Assembly: GCA_016295665.1 (NCBI GenBank)
Contig: JAEDKS010000077.1
Span: 1-10,838 of the forward strand
From: Clostridia bacterium
GTDB taxonomy: Bacteria; Bacillota; Clostridia; Christensenellales; Aristaeellaceae
Reading direction: 5' to 3'
DNA length: 10,838 bases
In this document: positions 1 to 5,494 of the stretch, piece after piece
Layout: each line of letters starts with the position of its first letter
How positions within the stretch are numbered: the first letter of the stretch is position 1
Position numbers and translations under genes: made by a program
The notes under the pieces: model-generated
Databases searched by the model: none
Seen by the model: the letters and a program-made list of their open reading frames with translations, nothing else
Told to the model about the DNA's origin: nothing

Positions 1-605
1 AAGTCATCTTCCAGCGTCACCGTGACGCCGCCCGTCCAGTCATTCAGCACGGAGATGCCATCCAGGTTCATGGCTACATAGAAGTCAATGGGCACCCCGA
101 GCAGCAGGTTGGACACTGCGTTCACCGTCAGCTCGCAGCTCTGCGCGCCGCCATCGCCAAAGCCATGGGACAGGCAGATCTGCGCGGTGCGGACGCCGGA
201 CTGGTTGCCCAGCACGCCCAGAATGGTGATGGGCGTCATGGTGTCGCGGTCAATCTGCAGCTGGGTGATGGTTTTGTTCGTACCATCCAGCACCACCAAG
301 CGGAGGAAGTCGGCCTGACCGCCGTTGCGGTAGCCGCTCGCCTGCACCGTGCTGTCCCGGTCGATGCCCATGAGCAGAACGGCGGTCACGTTCCGCCGCT
401 TCCGGTAGAAGGCACCGTTTACCTCGATGTTGTCCTCGTACTCGTAGCGCTGCTGATAGTCCCCCCGGGCCTCCGGCTTGGCATCGCGGTTCTCCAGCCA
501 GCGACCGCCCTGATAGATGAGGAAAAGCAGCATCGCCGCACCCACCAGCAGCAGGATGCCGCGCAGTGCACCAGCTCGTGGATCCCGTCTGCCACCATGG
601 CTCAT
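1..605 (-). CDS. LytR-CpsA-Psr (LCP) family protein, C-terminus outside window
   Basis: The visible 201 residues belong to an LCP-family membrane protein. LCP enzymes transfer lipid-linked glycopolymers (teichoic acids, capsule) onto peptidoglycan at the outer face of the membrane. Seen in the sequence: a short basic N-terminus, one transmembrane helix at about residues 12-31 (type II topology), then the start of the LCP domain with LLMGIDRD (77-84), QADFLRLVVLD (97-107), QIDRDTM (117-123, containing the conserved arginine) and VSNLLLGVPIDFYVAMNLDG (164-183). The gene runs off the left edge. I chose the ATG at 605-603 because AGGAGG at 618-613 lies 7 bases before it. The ATG at 611 is only 1 base from that Shine-Dalgarno and overlaps the stop of the upstream gene as ATGA. 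The gene is co-transcribed with the LoaP-like gene just upstream, so it probably belongs to a polysaccharide or wall-polymer operon continuing leftwards. Family assignment is confident; the exact polymer is unknown. Confidence 0.9.
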   Translation of the reverse strand, partial: MSHGGRRDPRAGALRGILLLVGAAMLLFLIYQGGRWLENRDAKPEARGDYQQRYEYEDNIEVNGAFYRKRRNVTAVLLMGIDRDSTVQASGYRNGGQADFLRLVVLDGTNKTITQLQIDRDTMTPITILGVLGNQSGVRTAQICLSHGFGDGGAQSCELTVNAVSNLLLGVPIDFYVAMNLDGISVLNDWTGGVTVTLEDD

Positions 606-607
606 GG

Positions 608-1633
608 TCATCCCTCCTGGTCAGGCTCCGGGGCCGGGTCAATCAGCTCGAAGCCCAGCCACACGGTCAGCGCCCGACCGTTGAATTCCAGATCGACCTG
701 TCCGCTTCTGCCGCGCCGGTCAATCCTGCGGATACAGCCCTCCAGATCCTTCAGGGGGCCGGAGGCAATACGGATCCGATCGCCCTCCCGGTACGCGCTG
801 GAGAAGCTCAGCAGCCCATCGTAGCCAAGCAGCCACCGGGCGAAGTGTTCATCCTCGCCCATCAGCTGCCAGCTGCCGTCCTCGCGGGTGAGCACGCGAA
901 TCACGTTCTCTCGGGGGAAGCTGACATAGGGCTGCAGCTCCTCAGGCGCCTCGAAGAAGACATAGCCGGGAAACAGCACCGACTCCACCCGGGATTTCAC
1001 CCCGTGGTCGCTCCTGTGCTTCTCCTGACGGGCCACCACCGCCAGCACCTCGGGGTGCATCCGGTGCAGCTGATCCGCCACCGCCTGCTCCTTGCCCGTT
1101 ACGACGAAAATACACCCGCAGGCTCGGCCCTCCGCCGTGGGCGGCAGGGGAGGGAGCACACGTCTGCGCGGCTCGGCAAAGGGGGCGGGCCGACTGGGCG
1201 CCGCTTCCTCCGCAGGCTGCTCAGGCGCCTCGGGCGCTTCCGTGGGCCCGGGTGCCTTTGCGGCAGGCTTCCGCCTGGGACGGTGTGTCCGGGGGCGCTC
1301 GGGCAGCTCCACCCGTTCAAAGGTTCTCGCCTTCACGTACCTCGGGCCGCTCCCATCGGGCGCGTCCGCGTCCTCCAGGCAGTCCAGGTCGTCCGGCAGC
1401 TCGAGCCCCGCCATGGGGTCGTCCGCGTCATCGCCCCCGCACGGGAGCGCATCGTCCGTCCCGGAGAAGGGGAGCGGCTCCGGATCATCGTCCTCCAGAC
1501 AGTCCAAGTCGTCCGGTAGCTCAAGCCCCGCCATGGGGTCATCCGCGTCCGGCGGCACGCCGCTTTTCCGCCATTCGGGTATAGTTTCGCCCTCCGGCAA
1601 AGCCCCGGCTCTTTCGGCTTCCGTATTTCTCAT
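608..1633 (-). CDS. LoaP-like NusG paralog (processive antiterminator) with long acidic/Pro-Ala N-terminal extension
   Basis: A 341-residue protein whose last 170 residues resemble a whole LoaP/NusG-family antiterminator. The NGN domain spans about 172-262, with the family signature FVVTGKEQ (176-183), SVLFPGYVFFE (218-228) and IRVL (245-248). The KOW domain is at about 280-330, with EGDRIRIASGPLKDLEG (283-299). LoaP proteins bind RNA polymerase and a leader-RNA hairpin and suppress termination in long polysaccharide or antibiotic operons. Unusually, residues 1-170 are an extension. It carries an acidic module (DDPMAGLELPDDLDCLED at 31-48 and again at 71-88), then a basic and Pro/Ala/Glu-rich low-complexity linker (about 104-167). 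There is no internal Met near the NGN domain, so the extension is part of the protein. The frame stays open upstream to 1951, but that stretch overlaps a consensus promoter and has mixed third-codon-position GC, so I start at the ATG at 1633. The Shine-Dalgarno there is weak (GGGGTGG). The stop overlaps an LCP-gene ATG. Confidence 0.85.
   Translation of the reverse strand: MRNTEAERAGALPEGETIPEWRKSGVPPDADDPMAGLELPDDLDCLEDDDPEPLPFSGTDDALPCGGDDADDPMAGLELPDDLDCLEDADAPDGSGPRYVKARTFERVELPERPRTHRPRRKPAAKAPGPTEAPEAPEQPAEEAAPSRPAPFAEPRRRVLPPLPPTAEGRACGCIFVVTGKEQAVADQLHRMHPEVLAVVARQEKHRSDHGVKSRVESVLFPGYVFFEAPEELQPYVSFPRENVIRVLTREDGSWQLMGEDEHFARWLLGYDGLLSFSSAYREGDRIRIASGPLKDLEGCIRRIDRRGRSGQVDLEFNGRALTVWLGFELIDPAPEPDQEG
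613..618 (-). promoter_or_regulatory. Shine-Dalgarno site of the LCP gene
   Basis: AGGAGG lies inside the last codons of the LoaP-like gene. It is 7 bases before the ATG at 605 and 1 base before the ATG at 611, so it decides the start in favour of 605. Its position in the upstream reading frame fits translational coupling of the two genes. Confidence 0.75.
1370..1546 (-). repeat. Duplicated acidic module inside the LoaP-like gene
   Basis: Two copies, at 1490-1546 and 1370-1426, lie 120 bases (40 codons) apart. Over 20 aligned codons (D-A-D-D-P-M through L-E-D) they differ at five bases: GAT/GAC, CTT/CTC, CTA/CTG, TTG/CTG and TGT/TGC. All five are synonymous, so the peptide is identical while the DNA has drifted. 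This supports translation of the extension and suggests selection on the peptide, for example as a docking motif. The function is unknown. Confidence 0.85.
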
Positions 1634-1662
1634 CCGTATCCACCCCACTGAACCCTCAGCAT
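1630..1662 (-). CDS. Possible 10-residue leader peptide coupled to the LoaP-like gene
   Basis: A short ORF, ATG at 1662-1660, encodes MLRVQWGGYG and stops at TGA 1632-1630, overlapping the LoaP-like start codon as ATGA. An AGGA sits 5 bases before its ATG, a better-looking ribosome site than the one preceding the main gene. This arrangement is typical of translational coupling. An ORF this short could arise by chance, and nothing in the peptide is recognisable. Confidence 0.3.
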   Translation of the reverse strand: MLRVQWGGYG

Positions 1663-1897
1663 GAGTTTCCTGCGAACAAGCTGCCACCGCGCCCCCGCAT
1701 GCGTCCTGACAATACGCTGATACCCCCCCCCCTACATTTTTCTTCAGAAACTGGTTGGCGATACCTCTCGCCGGGCTGTCCTTTGTCTCGGGATGCGTAC
1801 TGCGGGAATGTCGTTGTGCCGAATTGCGCGGTGTTCGCGAAAGAATTCGCGATGGAAATGGCCCCTGGAATCTTTTCATTTCCAGTCGGGTCATTCC
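1634..1897 (-). promoter_or_regulatory. Structured 5' leader of the LoaP-LCP transcript
   Basis: About 264 bases separate the predicted transcription start (near 1897) from the LoaP-like ATG. The first part can fold in two mutually exclusive ways: CTGGAA/TTCCAG (1885-1880 with 1870-1865), or an 8-bp perfect stem TGGAAATG/CATTTCCA (1884-1877 with 1860-1853). The second abuts a 7-bp hairpin TCGCGAA-TTCT-TTCGCGA (1852-1835). A further GGCGA/TCGCC hairpin is at 1772-1757. A G10 run (transcript sense) occupies 1732-1723. I see no intrinsic terminator with a U-tract. LoaP proteins are known to recognise leader hairpins, so autoregulation or a recruitment site is plausible, but that is inference. 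Confidence 0.5.
1835..1852 (-). promoter_or_regulatory. Leader hairpin TCGCGAA-TTCT-TTCGCGA
   Basis: A perfect 7-bp stem with a 4-base loop, about 45 bases downstream of the predicted transcription start. It lies directly next to the 8-bp stem at 1884-1853, so the two could stack coaxially. It is the most compact candidate in this leader for a LoaP recognition element. Confidence 0.45.
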
Positions 1898-1903
1898 TTT
1901 CAT

Positions 1904-1932
1904 ATTATAAGAAACCGGATGGCATCTGTCAA
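1904..1932 (-). promoter_or_regulatory. Consensus sigma-A promoter of the LoaP-LCP operon
   Basis: TTGACA at 1932-1927, a 17-base spacer, and TATAAT at 1909-1904: a perfect match to the vegetative consensus. Transcription should start near 1897. The upstream stretch (about 1933-1980) is A/T-rich and could act as an UP element. Such strength suggests a highly transcribed leader whose output is limited afterwards, by attenuation or antitermination. Confidence 0.9.
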
Positions 1933-2026
1933 CTGTTTTTCTTTCCAGCAAACTGTGTTTATCGGATAAATTTTAGTTAAAGTCTCCATTTTGTTCTCTA
2001 CGGCAGGAAATTTCATACAAAGCGGC

Positions 2027-2063
2027 AGGGACTCCCAGTGCCGGACAAGCACCGGGAGTCCCT
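2027..2063 (-). terminator. Hairpin terminator after the GH31 gene
   Basis: A 15-bp stem (with one G-U pair) has arms 2049-2063 and 2027-2041 and a 7-base loop, starting 4 bases after the GH31 stop codon. On the minus strand the tail is only weakly T-rich (GCCGCTTTG). On the plus strand the stem is followed by CCTTTTA. It separates the GNAT-GH31 operon from the LoaP promoter and may work in both directions. Confidence 0.75.
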
Positions 2064-2067
2064 CCTT

Positions 2068-4134
2068 TTACCAGATGGTCAGCTCCACGCCGTCCCGCAC
2101 CATCACCGGAATCACACCGATGGGGGCCGGCACCGTCACCGTCTGACCGCCCTCATAAACCTGCCCCGTCCAGGCGTCCCGCCAGGCGGTGCCCTGCGGC
2201 AGATAGACGCTGCGCTCCGTAACGCCCGCCTCCATCACCGGGGAAACCAGCAGGTCAGGGCCGAGCATGTAGCTGTCCTCCACCTGCCAGGCAGCCCTGT
2301 CCTGCGGGAAGTCGTAGAACAGGGGACGCATCACGGGCGCGCCGCTCTCATGGGCGGCCTGCATCTGCGCCCGCAGGTAGGGGCGCAGCTTCTCCCGGAT
2401 GAACAGGTAGGGGCGGAGCACCTCGTAGACCTCCTCCCCGAAGGACCAGACCTCGTTGGGCTGTCCGCTGGTGAGCTGGCGAACGTTGTTGATGAACTCC
2501 TGCTCCCGCTCGTACCACGGGCTGCGCTCGCCGTGCATGCGGAACACCGGGCAGAAGCAGCCCCAGGCAAACCACCGGCACAGCAGCTCCCGGAAGGCCG
2601 GATCATCCGGCTGTCCGCCCAGGAAGCCGCCCAGGTCGCAGCACCACCAGGGGATGCCCGCCATGCCCATGCTCAGGCCCGCCTGCAGCTGCTCCCGCAT
2701 GGCGCGGAAGGAGGAATGGACATCGCCTGACCAGGTCAGGGCGCCATACTTCTGGCTGCCCGCCCAGGCGCAGCGCACCAGGCTCAGCACGGTCTCCTCG
2801 CCCTGCGCCTTCAGGCCGTCGTAGAAGCCCTTGGCGTAGCCCACGGGGTACACGTTGCTGCACATGAGCGCCGGGCCCGCCCAGTAGCGGATGTTGTCAA
2901 AGTCATAGGGGCCGTACTCCGGCTCCGCCTCGTCCAGCCAGAAGATGCGGATGCCCTTGTCGTAGTAGTTCTGCTTGCACGCCTCCCACACATAGCGCTG
3001 GGCACCGGGGTGGGTGGCATCGAAGAAGGTGGTGTTGCCCATCCAGTCCATGTGGATGGCGTTGCCCCGGTCGGAGGTGACCAGGTAGCCCCGATCCGCC
3101 ATGGGGCCATAGTTGCGGCTGCGCTGATCCACGGTGGGCCACACCGACACCGCCAGCTCCACGCCCATGTCCTTCAGCTCCCGCACCATGCCCTCCGGAT
3201 CGGGCCAGTCCCGGGGCTCGAAGCGGAAGTCCCCCTGCATGGTCCAGTGGAAGAAGTCCACCACCACCACGTCCATGGGCAGACCCCGGCGCTTGTGCTC
3301 CCGCACCACCTCCAGCAGCTCCTGCTGGTTGCGGTAGCGCAGCTTGCACTGCCAGTAGCCCAGGCCGTACTCGGGCATCATGGGCGCCCGGCCCGTCATG
3401 AGGGAGTAGTTGCGCTCGATGTCGGCGGGGGAGTCGCCGCAAGTGATGAAGTAGTCCAGCTTCTTCGTGCGGCGGGCCGTCCACTCGGTCACGTTCGTGC
3501 CGAAGGTCGCCGTGCCGATGGCGGGGTTGTTCCACAGGAAGCCGTAGCCCCGGCTGGAGACCACGAAGGGCACGCTGCTCTGGCTGTTGCGGTGCGCCAG
3601 CTCCAGTGTCGCGCCCTTCTTGTCCAGGTGGCGGTGCTGGTACTGGCCCATGCCGTAGAGATGCTCGTCGTCAAAGGCCTCGAAGCGGGCGGTCAGCTCG
3701 TAGTCCGTACCGGAAATCACCGGCTTCAGCTCCCGGGCCGTCACCCGCAGGGGCACGCAGTAGCGGTTGATGCGGTCGCGGGTGCGCCAGTACTCCGCAG
3801 TGAGCAGCTCGCCCCGCTGGTTGTAGAAGCTCAGCCACCCCTCCGGGTTCACCACCACCCGCAGCCTGCCGTTGGTCAGGGTCGCCACGGTGCCCTGCTG
3901 ATGGTACCGCGCCCATTCCTCGCCCTGATACCAGGGGTCGGTGGTGTCCACGGTCTCCAGGGTGATGCTGCTCTCCGTATCGGGCACGGGCTCGGTCAGC
4001 GCCCAGTCCTGTCCGTCCATCTCCTGCTGCGCCGTCATGCGCACGCGCACGCTGTCCGGCCCCCACGGGTCAATCCAGAGCCGGGTGCCGCCGCTCTCCA
4101 CGACGAGCCGCTTGTTTTCCTGGGTTATCCGCAT
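2068..4134 (-). CDS. GH31 family glycoside hydrolase (alpha-glucosidase / alpha-xylosidase type)
   Basis: A 688-residue retaining alpha-glycosidase of family GH31. An N-terminal beta-sandwich (about 1-250, with EHLYGMGQYQHRHLDKKG at 157-174) is followed by the (beta/alpha)8 catalytic barrel (about 255-600) and a C-terminal beta domain (to 688). The nucleophile is expected at D401 in FWLDEAEPEYG (398-408). The general acid/base is expected at D471 in TWSGDVHSSF (467-476). FRMHGERSPW (531-540) and GIPWWCCDLGGF (493-504) are further family landmarks. There is no signal peptide, so it acts in the cytoplasm on imported oligosaccharides. The motif WLDEAEPE differs from the WxDMNE form of typical alpha-glucosidases and recalls alpha-xylosidase or transglucosidase branches. 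Specificity cannot be fixed from sequence. The start ATG has AAGGAGA 6 bases upstream, overlapping the stop of the GNAT gene, 13 bases away. The two genes form an operon. Confidence 0.93.
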   Translation of the reverse strand: MRITQENKRLVVESGGTRLWIDPWGPDSVRVRMTAQQEMDGQDWALTEPVPDTESSITLETVDTTDPWYQGEEWARYHQQGTVATLTNGRLRVVVNPEGWLSFYNQRGELLTAEYWRTRDRINRYCVPLRVTARELKPVISGTDYELTARFEAFDDEHLYGMGQYQHRHLDKKGATLELAHRNSQSSVPFVVSSRGYGFLWNNPAIGTATFGTNVTEWTARRTKKLDYFITCGDSPADIERNYSLMTGRAPMMPEYGLGYWQCKLRYRNQQELLEVVREHKRRGLPMDVVVVDFFHWTMQGDFRFEPRDWPDPEGMVRELKDMGVELAVSVWPTVDQRSRNYGPMADRGYLVTSDRGNAIHMDWMGNTTFFDATHPGAQRYVWEACKQNYYDKGIRIFWLDEAEPEYGPYDFDNIRYWAGPALMCSNVYPVGYAKGFYDGLKAQGEETVLSLVRCAWAGSQKYGALTWSGDVHSSFRAMREQLQAGLSMGMAGIPWWCCDLGGFLGGQPDDPAFRELLCRWFAWGCFCPVFRMHGERSPWYEREQEFINNVRQLTSGQPNEVWSFGEEVYEVLRPYLFIREKLRPYLRAQMQAAHESGAPVMRPLFYDFPQDRAAWQVEDSYMLGPDLLVSPVMEAGVTERSVYLPQGTAWRDAWTGQVYEGGQTVTVPAPIGVIPVMVRDGVELTIW

Positions 4135-4147
4135 GGCTGATCTCCTT

Positions 4148-4639
4148 TCACACCTTCAGGTAGTAGTTGTCGATGCTCTGATACCGGTCAAACTTCACGC
4201 CCACCTCCGGGATGGTGCCGCAGAAGGTGAAGCCGAACCGGTCGTGCAGGCGCGCGCTGGCCTCGTTGCCGCTGGTGATGACGCTGACCACCAGATGGGT
4301 GCGGGGATCGCAGCGGGCCATGTCCAGAATCGTCCGCATCAGCGCCGAGGCCACGCCCCTGCGGCGCCAGGCCCGGGCCACGTACACGCTCAGCTCCACC
4401 GTGGAGCGGTACGCCTCCTTGGCGCGGTAGGCCGAGAGGCTGGCATAGCCGGTGATCTCGTCCCCCTCCACGCCCACGATGAGCGGATGGTTCTCCACGT
4501 TGTGCTCCTCCAGCCACACCCGGCGCTCCTCCAGGGTGCGGGGATGCAGGTCAAGGGTGGAGATGCCATGCTCCACCTCATCGTTGTAGATGGCAAGCAG
4601 CTGGGGTAAATCGTTTTCGTCCGCCAGACGGATGTCCAT
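4148..4639 (-). CDS. GNAT N-acetyltransferase, phosphinothricin acetyltransferase (PAT/YncA)-like
   Basis: A 163-residue single-domain GNAT enzyme that transfers acetyl from acetyl-CoA to an amino group. The N-terminus IRLADENDLPQLLAIYNDEV (3-22) is typical of the PAT/YncA subfamily, which acetylates phosphinothricin, methionine sulfoximine or related amino acids. The acetyl-CoA pyrophosphate loop is at RRRGVAS (92-98) after the beta strand ELSVYV (82-87). The C-terminal LHDRFGF...GTIPEVGVKFDRY (131-153) is the family's closing signature. The ATG has AGGAGG 8 bases upstream. A promoter (4673-4701) precedes it, and GH31 follows after 13 bases. The actual substrate is unknown; clostridial members may act in amino-acid detoxification rather than herbicide resistance. 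Confidence 0.9.
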   Translation of the reverse strand: MDIRLADENDLPQLLAIYNDEVEHGISTLDLHPRTLEERRVWLEEHNVENHPLIVGVEGDEITGYASLSAYRAKEAYRSTVELSVYVARAWRRRGVASALMRTILDMARCDPRTHLVVSVITSGNEASARLHDRFGFTFCGTIPEVGVKFDRYQSIDNYYLKV

Positions 4640-4672
4640 GCGCAGCGCCTCCTGTACTTCTCATTCCTGAAA

Positions 4673-4701
4673 ATCTTACTACACCCATCGCCGCATGTCA
4701 A
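4673..4701 (-). promoter_or_regulatory. Sigma-A promoter of the GNAT-GH31 operon
   Basis: TTGACA at 4701-4696, a 17-base spacer, and TAAGAT at 4678-4673 give a transcription start near 4666 and a leader of about 27 bases. It lies back to back with the metallophosphoesterase promoter in the 160-base divergent intergenic region. Confidence 0.8.
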
Positions 4702-4740
4702 ACGAAAAACACAGGAAACGCAGTCTGCACAGGGGGACGC

Positions 4741-4769
4741 TTGCCTTTTCCCGCGAAATCCGATATAAT
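4741..4769 (+). promoter_or_regulatory. Sigma-A promoter of the metallophosphoesterase gene
   Basis: TTGCCT at 4741-4746, a 17-base spacer, and TATAAT at 4764-4769. Transcription would start near 4776, about 24 bases before the ATG at 4800. This rules out the in-frame ATG at 4695 as the start. Confidence 0.8.
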
Positions 4770-4799
4770 GTCCCCATTCCCCGAAAGGAGCGAACCGCC

Positions 4800-5492
4800 A
4801 TGAAAATCCTGTTCCTCGCCGACCTTCACGGCAACCTGCCCGCAACCCTGGCGCTGGAGAAGCAGCTGCCCCGCATCGGCGCCGACCAGCTCTGGTATCT
4901 GGGCGACGCGGTGGGCAAGGGGCCCAGCAACGCCGAGACCTGCGACTGGGTGCGAGCTCACTGCGACCACTTTGTGGGCGGCAACTGGGACTACGGCATC
5001 GGCGGACGGGAGTACCCTGCGGACGGGTACTTCTGGAATCAGCTGGGCGAGGAGCGGCTGCAGTGGCTGAACGGCCTGCCCCGGGAGACGGAGCTGACCC
5101 TCAGCGGCGTGCGGTTCCGGGTGTTCCACGGGCGGCCCGTCACCGAGCTTCTCACCACCACCACCGACAGCAGCGTCATGGGCGCGGCGTTTTCGCGCGG
5201 GGAGGAGACCTTCGGCGGCATCATCTTCGCTGACAGCCACCGCCCCTTCGTGCGCTCCCTTGCGCAGGGCTACGCCATCAACACCGGCAGCGTAGGCAAC
5301 AGCCTGGGCGTTAACCGCGTGCACGCGCTGGTCATGGAGGGCGGCGACAGCCCGGAGGACATGCTGACCTTCTCCATCCTGTCCATTCCCTATGACAACG
5401 AGGCCGCCGCGGAGCTGGCCCGCCGGGATCCCGAGCTGCCCCACCGGGACGCCTACATCCACGAGGTGCTGACGGGCGTTTACTCCCGCTGA
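4800..5492 (+). CDS. Metallophosphoesterase (YfcE-like, calcineurin fold)
   Basis: A 230-residue cytoplasmic calcineurin-like phosphoesterase that uses two metal ions to hydrolyse phosphoesters. Motifs in order: DLHGN (8-12; D8, H10), GDAVGKGP (35-42; D36), GNWD (61-64; N62), FHGRP (109-113; H110), FADSHRP (143-149; H147) and NTGSVGNS (161-168). This order matches the small YfcE/MJ0936-type phosphodiesterases. Two family positions are altered: the usual GNHD is GNWD, and the usual GHTH is ADSH. The metal ligands D8, H10, D36, N62, H110 and H147 are nevertheless present. The start is the ATG at 4800, with AAGGAG 9 bases upstream and a promoter just before. The gene ends 2 bases from the convergent AlkZ-like gene. 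The substrate is unknown. Confidence 0.9.
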   Translation: MKILFLADLHGNLPATLALEKQLPRIGADQLWYLGDAVGKGPSNAETCDWVRAHCDHFVGGNWDYGIGGREYPADGYFWNQLGEERLQWLNGLPRETELTLSGVRFRVFHGRPVTELLTTTTDSSVMGAAFSRGEETFGGIIFADSHRPFVRSLAQGYAINTGSVGNSLGVNRVHALVMEGGDSPEDMLTFSILSIPYDNEAAAELARRDPELPHRDAYIHEVLTGVYSR

Positions 5493-5494
5493 CC

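Noticed and set aside
250..642. 130-codon minus-strand ORF at the left
   Set aside because: It is out of frame with the LCP gene, whose conserved motifs occupy the other minus-strand frame to the window edge.
566..1664. Plus-strand ORFs opposite the LoaP-like gene
   Set aside because: Ser/Gly/Arg-rich low-complexity translations. The minus strand has NGN and KOW motifs and a duplication with silent differences in that frame only.
1634..1951. Longer N-terminus for the LoaP-like gene, since the frame is open to 1951
   Set aside because: A perfect promoter occupies 1904-1932, and codon third positions in this stretch are not GC-biased as in the real genes. The sequence reads as leader RNA.
3010..4140. 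376-codon plus-strand ORF opposite the GH31 gene
   Set aside because: It is an antisense shadow of a high-GC gene. The translation is His/Val/Ala/Gln-rich with no family resemblance, and the minus-strand protein has clear catalytic motifs.
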